Shown: positions 12,036 through 22,185, counted from the first letter of the stretch. The stretch: 64,000 nt of DNA from Brevundimonas fontaquae (GCF_017086445.1 NZ_CP070968.1:2108001-2172000); one strand, 5' to 3'. A program made the numbers and translations. Notes: generated by a model from the letters alone, not told the origin.

Positions 12036-12772
12036 TTCGCCGCATCCATCGCCGCTCGCATCCGGCGGATCGCCCCGTCCAGGCCGATGAAGATCGAGTC
12101 GCCGATCAGGAAATGGCCGATGTTCAGCTCGCGGATTTCCGGGATCGCCAGCATGCGCGGAGCCGTGTCGTAATCCAGCCCGTGGCCTGCATGGACCTCC
12201 AGCCCCAGGATGTCGGCCTGGGCTGCGGCTGCGGCGAGGCGTTCGAACTCGACCTCTCGCTCTGCCGGATCGGTCAGATGGCAGTAGCGGCCGGTGTGGA
12301 ATTCGACCACTTGGGCGCCCACGGCGGCGGCGGCCTCGACCTGCGCTTCGGTCGGTTCGATGAAGAGCGAGACCCGGATGCCGGCGTCCGCCAGCGCCTT
12401 CACCACAGGCGTGATGCGCGCCTCCTGTCCGGCGACCGCCAGACCGCCTTCGGTCGTGACCTCCTCGCGCCGCTCGGGCACCAGACAGGCGGCGTGCGGC
12501 CGGTGGCGCAGGGCGATGGCCAGCATCTCGTCCGTCACCGCCATTTCCAGATTCAGCGGCTTGCCAGCGCGGGAGCAAAGAGCGCTAAGCACGTCGATAT
12601 CGGCGTCGGTGATGTGGCGGCGATCTTCGCGCAGGTGAGCGGTGATTCCGTCAGCCCCGGCAGCCAGCGCCGCCTCGGCCGCGCGCGCAGGATCGGGATG
12701 CGTCCCTCCCCGCGCATTTCGCACCGTGGCGACATGGTCAATGTTGACGCCCAGCCTGACCTGTTCGCGCAT
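12032..12772 (-). CDS. pdxJ: Pyridoxine 5'-phosphate synthase
   Basis: 246 residues, TIM barrel. It condenses 1-deoxyxylulose 5-phosphate with 3-amino-2-oxopropyl phosphate to make pyridoxine phosphate. Visible motifs are [17 protein letters not shown] at the N-terminus, HLREDRRHI, and [12 protein letters not shown] near the phosphate site. The start at ATG 12772 lies 4 bp beyond the pyrE stop. The downstream acpS start overlaps its stop. Confidence 0.94.
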   Translation of the reverse strand: MREQVRLGVNIDHVATVRNARGGTHPDPARAAEAALAAGADGITAHLREDRRHITDADIDVLSALCSRAGKPLNLEMAVTDEMLAIALRHRPHAACLVPERREEVTTEGGLAVAGQEARITPVVKALADAGIRVSLFIEPTEAQVEAAAAVGAQVVEFHTGRYCHLTDPAEREVEFERLAAAAAQADILGLEVHAGHGLDYDTAPRMLAIPEIRELNIGHFLIGDSIFIGLDGAIRRMRAAMDAAK

Positions 12773-12776
12773 GGCT

Positions 12777-13361
12777 CTACTTCGACAATCTGCGGCTGCC
12801 CGGATCTTCCACCGGAAGCGCGGCCAGTTCAGGCGGAAGAGCGTCGGCTGGGTAAGCGGGCACGTCCAGCGACGCCAAGGCGACCAGCGGCACGCCCACA
12901 TCCGCCTTGCCGCCCGAGCGATCGACGATACAGGCGGCGGCGATCACCTCGCCCCCGGCGGCTTGGATGGCGGCGATGCATTCGCGCGACGACAGCCCGG
13001 TCGTGACGATATCCTCGACCATGACGACCTTTTCGCCCGGCTCGACCGAGAAGCCGCGACGCAGTTTGAAATCCCCGCCCTCGCGCTCGACATACATCGA
13101 ACGGACCTTCAGGTGTTTGGCCGTCTCGTAACCGGGGATGATGCCGCCTACAGCCGGCGAGATGGCGACATCGACCGGGCCAACCGTGGCCGTGATCTTG
13201 TCCGCCAGCGCCTTGCACAGCCGCTCGCATCGCGCGCCGTCCATGAAGACCAGGTTTTTCTGCAGGAAGACCGAGCTGTGCAGACCCGACGACAGGACGA
13301 AATGGCCTTCGCGCAGGGCGCCGGCGTCGCGAAATTCGTTGAGGACGTCTTCAGTGTTCAT
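12777..13361 (-). CDS. pyrE: Orotate phosphoribosyltransferase
   Basis: 194 residues. It makes orotidine 5'-phosphate from orotate and PRPP in pyrimidine synthesis. The PRPP-binding motif [14 protein letters not shown] is intact, as is the preceding [15 protein letters not shown] loop region. It is the first gene of the pyrE-pdxJ-acpS run and is separated by 50 bp from the LOG-family gene upstream. Confidence 0.94.
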   Translation of the reverse strand: MNTEDVLNEFRDAGALREGHFVLSSGLHSSVFLQKNLVFMDGARCERLCKALADKITATVGPVDVAISPAVGGIIPGYETAKHLKVRSMYVEREGGDFKLRRGFSVEPGEKVVMVEDIVTTGLSSRECIAAIQAAGGEVIAAACIVDRSGGKADVGVPLVALASLDVPAYPADALPPELAALPVEDPGSRRLSK

Positions 13362-13411
13362 GACAGGGTTCTAGACCCGGATCGCGCGCGGATGAACCCT
13401 GCGGCGACGCT

Positions 13412-14170
13412 TCATTCGATGTTTTCGTTCGGCCGCAGCCCGCGCGAGAGCAGTTCCGCCCAGACGCCCTCCGCGTCCTCGGCAAAACCGATCAGGTCCA
13501 AGTCGGAGGCCGCGATCATTCCATGTTCGACCAGAGCGTCGAAACCGATCACCGAGGTCCAGTAGGCCTTGTCCACCACAACGACCGGAACCGGCGGCGC
13601 CTTCTTCGTCTGGCGCAAGGTCAGCATCTCGAACATCTCGTCGAAGGTGCCGAAGCCGCCGGGAAACACCACCAGCGCATTGGCGCGCATCGCCAGATGC
13701 ATCTTCCGCATCGCGAAATAGTGGAAGCGGAACGTCAGCTCCGGCGTCGAATAGGCGTTCGGCTCCTGCTCATGCGGCAGGGTGATGTTGAAACCGACGG
13801 ACGGCGCGCCCGCGTCCATGGCCCCGCGGTTGGCCGCTTCCATGATGCCGGGGCCGCCGCCGGTGGCGATGACATTGTCGCGGGGTTCGCCGACGCGACC
13901 TCGCAGGGCTCCGCCCCGCTCGGACGCTAGTCGACCAAAGGCGCGCGCCTCGTCATACCAACGGTGGCCTTCACGGACGCGCGCGCTGCCGAAGACCACG
14001 AGGGTCGAGCGCACGCCCCAGGCCCTCAACGCCTCCTCAGGCTTGGCGTATTCCATCAAGAACCGCACGCCGCGCATCGAATCGCCCAGCAGGAAGTCCT
14101 GATCCATCGCCGCCATGCGATAGGACGGCGAGGCCATCTGCGCCGCGTTTGGCTTTATAGGGTCGCTCAT
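13412..14170 (-). CDS. LOG-family (TIGR00730) nucleotide phosphoribohydrolase-like protein
   Basis: 252 residues with the Rossmann-like fold of the 'lysine decarboxylase'/LOG family. The defining PGGxGTxxE motif is present as PGGFGTFDE, together with TGGGPGIMEAANRGA. Characterised members remove ribose 5-phosphate from cytokinin-type or other nucleoside monophosphates; the bacterial substrate is often unknown. The ATG at 14170 overlaps the rsh stop (ATGA), so the two are probably co-translated. Function beyond the family is inference. Confidence 0.85.
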   Translation of the reverse strand: MSDPIKPNAAQMASPSYRMAAMDQDFLLGDSMRGVRFLMEYAKPEEALRAWGVRSTLVVFGSARVREGHRWYDEARAFGRLASERGGALRGRVGEPRDNVIATGGGPGIMEAANRGAMDAGAPSVGFNITLPHEQEPNAYSTPELTFRFHYFAMRKMHLAMRANALVVFPGGFGTFDEMFEMLTLRQTKKAPPVPVVVVDKAYWTSVIGFDALVEHGMIAASDLDLIGFAEDAEGVWAELLSRGLRPNENIE

Positions 14171-16464
14171 TCCCCCCGCGCACGCTCGACGGAATCGACC
14201 GACGGATTGGCCCTCAGCGCCGCCATGATCATGGTGGCATGCTTGGCGTCTTCGACCTCGACATCCACGTCCACGTCGAAGAAGTCCTGCTGACGGTGCG
14301 CCATCGACAGGTTGATGATGTTGCCGCCGGCCTCGCCGATCAGGGTCGTGACCTGACCCAGTACGCCCGGCGCATTGCGGATCGTCGCGCGAATACGAGC
14401 GGCGGCGACCGCGTCCGTCTCGGCCTGAGGCGTCCATTGCAAGTCATGCCAGACCGAATCGTCATCGGCGAAGGCGGCCAGGGTCTGGCAATCGATGGTG
14501 TGGACGGTCAGGCCGGATTCGGGCTCCAGAATGCCGACGATCCGGTCGCCCGGAACGGGCGTGCAGCATTGACCGAAGTGTACCGACACGCCGGGAGTCA
14601 GCCCCCCGCCGCGCACGAACAGCCGCGCCTTCTCGCCCTCGATGCGCTGCTTCTCGGGCCCGGCCTTCAGCCGCCCCTTCAGCGCGGGGAACAGGATTTC
14701 GGCCGCCGTCGTCGGCGATAACCGCCCGCGACCCAGGCCTTCAAACAGATCGTCGTCACTCGCGACCGCCAGCAGTTCCAGAACTGGCTTCAGCGACACG
14801 TCGGTCAGGGCCTTGTCGACCCGGCCCAGGGTTTGATCCAGCGCGACGCGACCCAGCTTGATGAACTCTTCGCGCTCGGAGGTGCGGATATGACGGCGAA
14901 TGGCGGAACGCGCGCGGCCCGTGACCGTCAGACTGCGCCAGTCGGCAGGCACTTCGCGCTTGGAGCCGCGGATGATCTCGACCACGTCGCCGTTCTGGAG
15001 CGGCGTGCGCATGGGCTTCAACTCCCCATTGACCTTGACGCCGACGGCCGTGTCGCCGACCTCGGTGTGGACGGCATAGGCGAAGTCCAGAGGCATTCCC
15101 CCGCGAGGCAGGGTGACCAGTTGCCCCTTCGGCGTGAAGACGAAAACCTGGTCCAGATACATTTCCAGCTTGGCGTGCTCGACCCAGTCCTCGCCGCCCT
15201 CGCCGTGCTCGATCACCTGAACCAAGTGTCGCAGGTTCTGAAGCGGGTCACGCCCGCCGCCCTGTTCCATCGCCTCGCGGTCGAAGCCGTAGGAATGGTT
15301 CTTGTAACGCCAGTGGGCGGCGACCCCGTCCTCGGCGATCCGGTCCATGTCCTCGGTGCGGATTTGCATCTCGATCCGCAGGCCCCGGGGGCCGACGACG
15401 GTCGTGTGCAACGAGCGATAGTTGTTCGACTTAGGCGTCGAGATGAAATCCTTGAACCGCTCGGGCACCATCGGCCATTCGCGGTGGATCACACCCAGCG
15501 CGCGATAGCAGTCGTCCTCCGCCTCGACGATAACGCGGAAGCCGTAAATGTCCGACAGGGACGAAAAGCCGACCGACTTGCGCTGAAGTTTGCGCCAGAT
15601 CGAATAGGGCGTCTTCTGTCGGCCATAGACATTGGCCTTCAGACCCGCCTCGGACAGGACCCGCTCGACCTCGCTCGCCACGCCGTCGATGGCGCGGCCA
15701 TGCTCCAGCTTCAACGCCTCCAGCCGCCGCTCGATGGCGGTCTTGGCCGTTGGATTCAGATGGGTGAAAGCCAGTTCTTCCAGCTCGGACGCGATCGAGT
15801 GGATGCCAATCGACCGGCCCAGGGGCGCATAGACTTCCAACGTTTCGCGGCTGATCCGCTCGCGCTTCTCAGGCTTCACGAACTGGAGCGTGCGCATATT
15901 GTGCAGACGGTCGGCCAGCTTGACCAGCAGCACGCGCACGTCCCGGCTGATGGCCAGAATGAACTTGCGCAGGTTCTCGGCCTGGCGCGTGTGTTCGGCC
16001 TGAAGCTCCAGCCGCGACAGCTTGGTCACGCCCTCGACCAGGACCGCGACCTCTTCACCGAACATGCCGGCGATGTCGTCGCGCGTCGCCGAAGTGTCCT
16101 CGACCACGTCATGCAACAGGGCGGTGACGATGGTGGCAGTGTCGAGCTTGTAGTCGGTCAGTATGCCCGCGACCTGAATCGGGTGGGCGAAATAGGGATC
16201 GCCCGAGGCTCGCAACTGCGAACCGTGCATCTTCATCGCATAGACGTAGGCGCGGTTGAGAAGCGCTTCGTCGGCGGTAGGGTCGTAGGCCTTGACCGCC
16301 TCGATCAGCTCGAACTGGCGCAGGATCGGCGCGCGCTTGGGCTTCGGCGCCGGATCGACGAGCGCCGTCTGAGGGTCGTTTTTGTTTGCAGCTTGGGGCG
16401 CCGGCGGAACCGTCTCGGTCCGCGCCGGCAGGATAGTGACGCCAGGGGCTCCCTCGGGCGTCAG
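14167..16464 (-). CDS. rsh: Bifunctional (p)ppGpp synthetase/hydrolase
   Basis: 765 residues if read from the CTG at 16464; 689 if read from the first in-frame ATG at 16236. Domains in order are the HD hydrolase (LLHDVVEDT), the synthetase ([10 protein letters not shown], the RxKD form of bifunctional enzymes, and [11 protein letters not shown]), TGS ([14 protein letters not shown]) and ACT at the end. Starting at 16236 would remove the conserved helices before [12 protein letters not shown] ([15 protein letters not shown]...LLNRAYVYA). I find no in-frame ATG, GTG or TTG between the rpoZ stop and 16236. The CTG overlaps the rpoZ TGA as CTGA and has a perfect Shine-Dalgarno. The first 45 or so residues are Pro/Ala-rich. 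Confidence 0.9.
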   Translation of the reverse strand: MTPEGAPGVTILPARTETVPPAPQAANKNDPQTALVDPAPKPKRAPILRQFELIEAVKAYDPTADEALLNRAYVYAMKMHGSQLRASGDPYFAHPIQVAGILTDYKLDTATIVTALLHDVVEDTSATRDDIAGMFGEEVAVLVEGVTKLSRLELQAEHTRQAENLRKFILAISRDVRVLLVKLADRLHNMRTLQFVKPEKRERISRETLEVYAPLGRSIGIHSIASELEELAFTHLNPTAKTAIERRLEALKLEHGRAIDGVASEVERVLSEAGLKANVYGRQKTPYSIWRKLQRKSVGFSSLSDIYGFRVIVEAEDDCYRALGVIHREWPMVPERFKDFISTPKSNNYRSLHTTVVGPRGLRIEMQIRTEDMDRIAEDGVAAHWRYKNHSYGFDREAMEQGGGRDPLQNLRHLVQVIEHGEGGEDWVEHAKLEMYLDQVFVFTPKGQLVTLPRGGMPLDFAYAVHTEVGDTAVGVKVNGELKPMRTPLQNGDVVEIIRGSKREVPADWRSLTVTGRARSAIRRHIRTSEREEFIKLGRVALDQTLGRVDKALTDVSLKPVLELLAVASDDDLFEGLGRGRLSPTTAAEILFPALKGRLKAGPEKQRIEGEKARLFVRGGGLTPGVSVHFGQCCTPVPGDRIVGILEPESGLTVHTIDCQTLAAFADDDSVWHDLQWTPQAETDAVAAARIRATIRNAPGVLGQVTTLIGEAGGNIINLSMAHRQQDFFDVDVDVEVEDAKHATMIMAALRANPSVDSVERARGE

Positions 16465-16820
16465 TACCGCTCCTCCTGACCGCCGTCGCGGTCGCTTTGC
16501 AGGGCGCGGATCAGTTCCGCCTCGGCCATGTTCATGTGCTGCGGCGAGGCCAGCAGGGCGACCGTTTCGGCCTCATCCTCGGCTTCCGTCCGCTCATCGA
16601 CGCGTTGCAGCGTGGTGATGATGGTTTCGCGCAGTTCGTCCGGCACGACGGTGTCGTCGGCGATTTCGCGCAAGGCGACGACAGGATTCTTGTCGTTGTC
16701 GCGGTCGATCGTCAGGGCGGCGCCGTTGGCGATGCTGCGGGCGCGGTGGCCAGCCATCAGCACCAGACCAAAGCGGTTCGGAACCTTCTCGATGCAGTCT
16801 TCGACGGTGACGCGGGCCAT
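16461..16820 (-). CDS. rpoZ: RNA polymerase omega subunit
   Basis: 119 residues. [20 protein letters not shown] and the RARSIANGA helix are the standard omega N-terminus; the acidic C-terminal tail is longer than in E. coli. Omega stabilises beta-prime and takes part in ppGpp binding, and the downstream gene is the ppGpp enzyme rsh. The rpoZ stop overlaps the proposed CTG start of rsh. Confidence 0.94.
   Translation of the reverse strand: MARVTVEDCIEKVPNRFGLVLMAGHRARSIANGAALTIDRDNDKNPVVALREIADDTVVPDELRETIITTLQRVDERTEAEDEAETVALLASPQHMNMAEAELIRALQSDRDGGQEERY
16465..16477 (-). promoter_or_regulatory. Shine-Dalgarno of rsh, deciding a CTG start
   Basis: On the minus strand AGGAGG (16477-16472) is followed by a 7-nt spacer and CTG (16464-16462). 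It lies inside the last codons of rpoZ. The next in-frame ATG is 228 bases further on. Confidence 0.6.
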
Positions 16821-16851
16821 GAAATTCCTCGAACGCGGGGGAGAACCGCGT

Positions 16852-16880
16852 CAAATACAGATGAGGACGGCTTTTTGCAA
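16852..16880 (-). promoter_or_regulatory. Candidate promoter of rpoZ-rsh-LOG operon
   Basis: On the minus strand TTGCAA (16880-16875) and TATTTG (16857-16852) are spaced by 17 nt, 32 bp before the rpoZ ATG. This was found by eye only. Confidence 0.4.
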
Positions 16881-16904
16881 CGCCACAGGGGCGGAAGTTA
16901 GGCG

Positions 16905-17468
16905 TCAGGTCGGGCGGGCGTCGGCGCCGACGGTAGCCAAAGCGGCCAGGTCGCTCGCTGCCCCGCCATGCGGATGCACCCAACTTGGCGCGATCTCGGC
17001 GATGGGGCCCATGACAAACCGCCGCTCGGCCGCGCGGGGATGGGGCAGGATCAGCCCTTCCAGATCACCGCTCAATCGTCCGTAGGCGATTAAGTCTAGA
17101 TCCAGCGTCCGCGGCGCATTGCGAACCGACCGCTCGCGGCCGAAGGCATCCTCGATCCGGCCGAGCGCCGCCATCAGGGCATGGGGATCGTGTTCAGTGC
17201 GGACGATGACCACGCCATTCAGGAAAGCCGGATCGTGCGGATCGGGCCAGGCCATTGACGACCACCACGACGAGCGTGCGACGACATCAATCCCTTCGCT
17301 GCGAAAACGCGCGAGCGCCGCCTCCAGCGCTTCGGTGCAGGACGACCATGCCCCCTTGTCATTGCAGCCCAGGGCCACGATGACTGCGTCATTCAGGTCG
17401 AACCCGTCATCGATTCCGAGGGCGACCGCGCGATCCGATTTTTCATCTCTTTCGACGGCTTCGACCAT
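16905..17468 (-). CDS. folK: HPPK: 2-amino-4-hydroxy-6-hydroxymethyldihydropteridine diphosphokinase
   Basis: 187 residues. HPPK pyrophosphorylates the pterin precursor in folate synthesis. The motifs RTLDLDLIAYG and LPHPRAAERRFVMGPIAEI are clear. The usual N-terminal ALGSNxG reads ALGCNDKG here. There is an extra N-terminal stretch of about 25 residues before DAVIVALG, and no better start lies inside it. The ATG (17468-17466) shares the sequence CATG with the start of the divergent NYN gene. Other folate-cycle genes in the window (dihydrofolate reductase, thyA) are elsewhere. Confidence 0.86.
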   Translation of the reverse strand: MVEAVERDEKSDRAVALGIDDGFDLNDAVIVALGCNDKGAWSSCTEALEAALARFRSEGIDVVARSSWWSSMAWPDPHDPAFLNGVVIVRTEHDPHALMAALGRIEDAFGRERSVRNAPRTLDLDLIAYGRLSGDLEGLILPHPRAAERRFVMGPIAEIAPSWVHPHGGAASDLAALATVGADARPT

Positions 17469-18003
17469 GTTTCATCCCACCGACCGGCTGGCGATCTTCA
17501 TCGACGGCTCGAACCTCTACTCCGCCGCCCGCGCCTTGCAGCACGACATGGACTTCCGGCGGATGCTGGACTGGTTCCGCGAGAGGTCCATCCTGACCCG
17601 CGCATACTACTATACGGCCGTGGTCGAGGGCGAAGAATTCTCGCCGGTAAAGCCGCTGGTCGACTGGCTCGACTACAACGGCTTTTCGGTCGTCACCAAG
17701 CCGGTGAAGCGGTTCACGGACAATAGCGGCCACAGCCGGATCAAAGGCAATATGGACATCGAGATCGCGGTGGACATGCTGGAGCTGGTGCCGCACATCG
17801 ATCATGCGGTGCTGTTCTCAGGCGACGGCGACTTCCGGCGGGTGGTTCAGGCGGTCCAGGCCAGGGGCGTACGGGTCACGGTCATCTCGACCCAGAAGAC
17901 CCAGCCGCCGCATATTGCCGACGAACTGCGCCGTCAGGCCGACGCCTTCCTGGACCTGAACGATCTGATGGCCGACTTCGGCCGCCCGAAGGCCGCCCAA
18001 TGA
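17467..18003 (+). CDS. NYN-domain (LabA/DUF88) putative nuclease
   Basis: 178 residues, a PIN-like NYN domain. Conserved acidic residues are visible: Asp13 in IFIDGSNLY, Asp97 in GNMDIEIAVDML, and Asp120/Asp122 in FSGDGDFRRV. Members of this family are metal-dependent RNases or regulators. I place the start at ATG 17467 (MFHPTDRL), which overlaps the folK start on the other strand. Its stop overlaps the start of the uracil-DNA glycosylase (ATGA), so the two are probably one operon. The RNA target is unknown. Confidence 0.82.
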   Translation: MFHPTDRLAIFIDGSNLYSAARALQHDMDFRRMLDWFRERSILTRAYYYTAVVEGEEFSPVKPLVDWLDYNGFSVVTKPVKRFTDNSGHSRIKGNMDIEIAVDMLELVPHIDHAVLFSGDGDFRRVVQAVQARGVRVTVISTQKTQPPHIADELRRQADAFLDLNDLMADFGRPKAAQ

Positions 18004-18638
18004 CCCTGAAGCCCGAACCGCCCCGCGACTGCCCCCTATGTCCTCGCCTGGTCGCCTATCGTCAGGAGAATGCGCGCCAGAATCCAGACTGGTGGAACGG
18101 GCCGGCCGCCTCGTTCGGCGATCCGAACGCCCGTCTGCTGATCGCCGGTCTCGCGCCCGGCCGGACCGGCGCCAACCGGACGGGGCGCCCCTTCACCGGC
18201 GATCACGCCGGCTGGCTGCTGTACGACACCCTCAAGAAGGCCGGCTTTGCGCAAGGCCATTACGATCCCAACGGCGACGATGACCTGACGCTGACGGACT
18301 GCATGATCACCAACGCGGTCCGGTGCGCCCCGCCCGGGAACAAGCCTCTGCCGATCGAGGAGACGACCTGCCGTCCCTTCCTGATCGACCGGCTCAAGCT
18401 GCTGCCGAATCTGAAGGTGATCGTGACCTTGGGCGACGTTTCGCGCCGCAATATCCTGAAAGCCTTCGGGCGGCCTGCGTCAGCGATGCCGGCGGGTCAC
18501 GGGGCGCAGGGCCAAGCCGGCGGATACGTCATTCTGAACAGCTATCACTGCTCCCGATTGAACACGAACACCGGTCGCCTGACGCCGCAGATGTTCGAGG
18601 ACATCTTCGCGCGCGCCCGAACCCTGATCGAGGGCTGA
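18000..18638 (+). CDS. Uracil-DNA glycosylase, family 5 (UDGb) with Fe-S cluster
   Basis: 212 residues. It excises uracil and other deaminated bases from DNA. Motif A is of the UDGb type (GLAPGRTGANRTGRPFTGD), where the usual catalytic Asp/Asn of other families is missing, and motif B reads SYHCSRLNTNT. Four cysteines that fit a 4Fe-4S cluster are Cys11 and Cys14 (CPLC) plus those in VRCAPPGNKP and TTCRPF. It is translationally coupled to the NYN gene. Confidence 0.88.
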   Translation: MTLKPEPPRDCPLCPRLVAYRQENARQNPDWWNGPAASFGDPNARLLIAGLAPGRTGANRTGRPFTGDHAGWLLYDTLKKAGFAQGHYDPNGDDDLTLTDCMITNAVRCAPPGNKPLPIEETTCRPFLIDRLKLLPNLKVIVTLGDVSRRNILKAFGRPASAMPAGHGAQGQAGGYVILNSYHCSRLNTNTGRLTPQMFEDIFARARTLIEG

Positions 18639-18641
18639 GCC

Positions 18642-19115
18642 TCAGCCCTTGTCGCGCATCAGACGGGCCTTGTCGCGCTGCCAGTCGCGTTCGGCCGAGG
18701 CCTCGCGCTTGTCGTGCAGCTTCTTGCCCTTGGCCAACGCGATCTCCAGCTTCGCCTTGCCCGCGTCGTTCAGATAGAGCTTCAGCGGAATGATGGTCTG
18801 GCCGTCGCGCTGGACCGCCCCCATCAGCTTGTCGATCTGCTTTCTGTGCAGCAGGAGCTTACGCGGTCGGCGCGGCTCGTGATTGAAGCGGTTCGCCTGT
18901 TTGTACGGCGGGATATCGGCGTTGATCAGCACGATCTCGCGTCCCTCCACCGCCGCATAGCTTTCGGCGATATTGGCCCGGCCGTCGCGCAGCGCCTTGA
19001 TCTCGGTGCCCAGCAGTTGGATCCCGGCCTCGATATTGTCTTCTAGGAAATAGTCGAACCGCGCGCGGCGATTCTCGGCGATGACCTTGAATTTCGATTG
19101 CGGCTTGGGGGCCAT
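18642..19115 (-). CDS. smpB: SsrA-binding protein SmpB
   Basis: 157 residues. SmpB binds tmRNA and brings it to stalled ribosomes. Typical stretches are [21 protein letters not shown], cut here to its first turn of the OB-fold, [12 protein letters not shown], and the basic C-terminal tail ([19 protein letters not shown]) that enters the mRNA channel. The start overlaps the dapA stop by one base. The tmRNA gene itself lies at about 43.4 kb in this window. Confidence 0.94.
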   Translation of the reverse strand: MAPKPQSKFKVIAENRRARFDYFLEDNIEAGIQLLGTEIKALRDGRANIAESYAAVEGREIVLINADIPPYKQANRFNHEPRRPRKLLLHRKQIDKLMGAVQRDGQTIIPLKLYLNDAGKAKLEIALAKGKKLHDKREASAERDWQRDKARLMRDKG

Positions 19116-19999
19116 CAGATGACGCCCGCCGCCGCCATGGCGCGGTCGATGAAAGGTTTGACCGCATCGGAGGTCGGCGACAGCGGCAGACGCGCCTCCT
19201 CATTGCACAAGCCAAGCTTGGCCAGGGCGTATTTTGTCGGCGCGGGCGAGTTGTCCAGGAACAGCGCCTTGCAAAGACTGATCAGTCGGTCCTGCCAGTC
19301 CCGTGCTGTGGCATAATCTCCGGCGGTCATCGCATTGTGCAAGGCGACCATGGCCTCGGGCGCGACATTGGACGCCACCGAGATCAGGCCGACGCCGCCA
19401 TGGGCGTGGTAGCCGAGATAGCTGGGGTCATCGCCCGAGATCAGGTCGAACTGGCCATCGATGTTCGCTCGCATCCAGCTGACGCGGCTCATGTCGCCCG
19501 TGGCGTCTTTGATGCCGACGATGTTCGGGTGGGCCGCCAGCTGCGCCACTGTCTCATTGGACAGATCGGCCCCCGTCCGGCCCGGCACATTGTACAGCAG
19601 AATTGGAAGCTGCACGGCGTCGGCCACCGCTTCGAAATGGGCCGCCATGCCCGCCTGGGACGGGCGAATATAATACGGCGTCACGATCAAAGCCCCATCG
19701 GCGCCCACCGTCTTGGCGTGGCGGGTCAGGTCGATGGCTTCTTTGGTATAGGGCGATCCGGTGCCGGCGATGACGGCGACGCGCCCGGCCGTCAGACGCA
19801 CGCACAGCTCGATGACATGCTTGTGCTCATCCAGATCCATGCTGGCGCCCTCGCCCGTCGTGCCCATCGGGACGACGCCGTGAACCCCTGCGGCGATCTG
19901 ACGCTCAAGCAGTTTGGCGAATGCGGCTTCGTCCACGTTTCCGTCACGAAGTGGTGTGATCAGGGCGGTGATCACGCCCTTGAACAAGGGGGCGTTCAT
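19115..19999 (-). CDS. dapA: 4-hydroxy-tetrahydrodipicolinate synthase
   Basis: 294 residues, TIM barrel. It condenses pyruvate with aspartate semialdehyde in lysine/diaminopimelate synthesis. The Schiff-base lysine is Lys164 in VGIKDATGD, the catalytic tyrosine is Tyr136 in [10 protein letters not shown], and the pyruvate loop is MGTTGEGA (about 45-52). It shares a 1-base overlap with smpB downstream and diverges from the lytic transglycosylase, fitting a cell-wall neighbourhood. Confidence 0.94.
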   Translation of the reverse strand: MNAPLFKGVITALITPLRDGNVDEAAFAKLLERQIAAGVHGVVPMGTTGEGASMDLDEHKHVIELCVRLTAGRVAVIAGTGSPYTKEAIDLTRHAKTVGADGALIVTPYYIRPSQAGMAAHFEAVADAVQLPILLYNVPGRTGADLSNETVAQLAAHPNIVGIKDATGDMSRVSWMRANIDGQFDLISGDDPSYLGYHAHGGVGLISVASNVAPEAMVALHNAMTAGDYATARDWQDRLISLCKALFLDNSPAPTKYALAKLGLCNEEARLPLSPTSDAVKPFIDRAMAAAGVI

Positions 20000-20124
20000 G
20001 AGACTAAGCTGGCCTGCGTGGGGAGTGACGATGGACGGATGTTCATCGCCTTTGCAATGAGCGCGGGACGTTAGGTCGCCAGCGGCTCCGCCGCAACCGG
20101 GATTGAATGGGAACAGGACAGATC

Positions 20125-22185
20125 ATGATCGCGACCAGTCTGGCGGCGGCCCTCGCCGTCCTTGCGCCGAACCCGCAGGACGCCCTGCCCACCCAGCCCG
20201 TGCCCTATGCCTCGGCGTCTTCGTCCGTGCCCGGCTATTCGGCGACTTATCAGGGTCGTGTGCTGAATGATCAGGACACGGCGCTGTTTCGTCAGGGGCT
20301 GGCGGCGGCCCGTGCGCGCGATGTGTTCGGCGCCCAGTCCGCCATGTCGCAGATCAGGGACGCCTCGGCTCGCAAACTGGTCGAATGGGCGCTGATCGAC
20401 ACCTCGGGAGAGCAACTGTCCTACTCGGACCTCTCGCGCGGTCAGGCGGATCTGGCGGGATGGCCGCGCGGCGAATCGCGACGCGCCGCCGCCGAAAAGG
20501 TGCTGGACCGCTCCGGCATGGGCGCGGACGCGGCCCTGGCCCTGATGTCTGACGGCAAGCCGACGACGGTCGAGGGGGCCATCGCCTACGCCTCCGCGCT
20601 GCAGCAACGCGGCCGCCAGGATGAGGCCCGCGCCCTCGTCCGCGACTGGTGGCGCACCCGCTCGTTCGACGACGCGCCGCAGTCGCGTATCCTCAGCCAA
20701 TGGGGCTCCTGGTTGACCCCCGCCGATCACGAGGCGCGGCTGAATATGCTGCTGCTAGGTCCGCACGGACCGGCGACGCGCAGCATGATCAATCTGGTTT
20801 CGCCTGATCGCGCTGCCATCGCCAACACGGTGATGACCCTTCGCTCGGCCTACAGCCCCGACGCCGTCATCGCCAATCTGACGCCGGCCCAGGCGGCCGA
20901 TCCGGCGGTCGTGCTGGAGCGCGTGCGCCTGCTGCGTTCGCAAAATCGCCAGTCCGAAGGCTTTGCGCTGCTGGCCAATCTTCCGCCGGCGCCAGGCCAT
21001 ACTACCGGCGACAACACCCTGTGGAGCGAGCGCCGCAACTACTTCCTCGACGCCCTGCAACAGGGCAACTGGCGCGCAGCCTATGACGCCATGAACGGCC
21101 ACGGCTTCACCTCGGGCGACCGGATGGTGGACGCCGAATTCTTCGCCGGCTGGGTCGCCCTGACCAAGCTGAACCAGCCCGAGGTCGCCGCCCGCCATTT
21201 CGAGGCTCTGCGCACCGCCTCATCCACGCCGATCACTCAGGGCCGCGCCTACTATTGGCTGGGTCGCGCCGCCGAGGCGCGCGGCGAACGCGACGCCGCC
21301 CTCGCCTACTATCGCAACGGCGCCCAGCATTGGCAGACCTTCTACGGTCAGCTAGCGGCCGAGAAGGTGGGCTTGACCACCCTTCAGCTGCCGGGGGAAC
21401 CTGTGCCTTCACAGGCGGACATCGCCCGCTTCGAAGGCAATGAGATCGTCCGCGCCACGCGAATCTTGGGCGAGACGGGAGAGATGAGCTTGCTGCGCGT
21501 CTTCGCCTATCAGCTGGACAATGACCTGCCGACGATCAACGACCTGGCCCTGCTAATGGACCTGTCGCGCGGCTATGGCGAGGGTTTCACCGCCATGATG
21601 GTGGGGCGCGCCGCCAGCCAGCGGGGCTTCGTCATGCCCGAGCGGATGTATCCCGTCCGCGTCCCGCCCCAGGTCGCCGGCGCCGCACCGCTGGAGTTCA
21701 CCCAGGCGATCACACGCCAGGAATCCAGCTTCGATCCCCGCGCCCGCTCCGGCGCCGACGCGCGCGGCATGATGCAGTTCCTGCCGTCCACCGCCTCCGG
21801 CGTCGCCCGCCGTCTGGGCATGAGCTATTCCGCCGAGCAGTTGTGGGATCCCGACTACAACATGACCCTGGGCAGCTATCACCTCGGCGAGCTGATGGCT
21901 GCGAACAACGGCTCCATGCTCCTGGCGACGGTTGGCTACAACGCTGGACCGGCACGCCCCAGCCAGTGGATCGCCCGATGCGGCGACCCGCGCGGCGATG
22001 CGATCAAGACCATCGACTTCATCGAGTGCGCGCCCTTCACCGAGACGCGCAACTATATGATGCGGGTGATGGAAAACATGGCGGTCTACAAGGCGCGCCT
22101 GAACGGCGGCACGGCGCCGCTGACGCCGTCGGCCGACATTTCGCGCGGATCGGCGGCGGGCGCGCGGCCGTATATCGCCTACTGA
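20125..22185 (+). CDS. slt: Soluble lytic murein transglycosylase
   Basis: About 686 residues. A signal peptide (MIATSLAAALAVLAP) is followed by a long helical superhelix and a C-terminal goose-type lysozyme-like SLT domain. The catalytic glutamate lies in TRQESSFDPRARS, followed by ARGMMQFLPSTA and the GYNAGP motif. It cleaves peptidoglycan with 1,6-anhydro product. I favour ATG 20125, preceded by AGGA at a good distance, over ATG 20107, which would only lengthen the signal peptide. Confidence 0.87.
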   Translation: MIATSLAAALAVLAPNPQDALPTQPVPYASASSSVPGYSATYQGRVLNDQDTALFRQGLAAARARDVFGAQSAMSQIRDASARKLVEWALIDTSGEQLSYSDLSRGQADLAGWPRGESRRAAAEKVLDRSGMGADAALALMSDGKPTTVEGAIAYASALQQRGRQDEARALVRDWWRTRSFDDAPQSRILSQWGSWLTPADHEARLNMLLLGPHGPATRSMINLVSPDRAAIANTVMTLRSAYSPDAVIANLTPAQAADPAVVLERVRLLRSQNRQSEGFALLANLPPAPGHTTGDNTLWSERRNYFLDALQQGNWRAAYDAMNGHGFTSGDRMVDAEFFAGWVALTKLNQPEVAARHFEALRTASSTPITQGRAYYWLGRAAEARGERDAALAYYRNGAQHWQTFYGQLAAEKVGLTTLQLPGEPVPSQADIARFEGNEIVRATRILGETGEMSLLRVFAYQLDNDLPTINDLALLMDLSRGYGEGFTAMMVGRAASQRGFVMPERMYPVRVPPQVAGAAPLEFTQAITRQESSFDPRARSGADARGMMQFLPSTASGVARRLGMSYSAEQLWDPDYNMTLGSYHLGELMAANNGSMLLATVGYNAGPARPSQWIARCGDPRGDAIKTIDFIECAPFTETRNYMMRVMENMAVYKARLNGGTAPLTPSADISRGSAAGARPYIAY

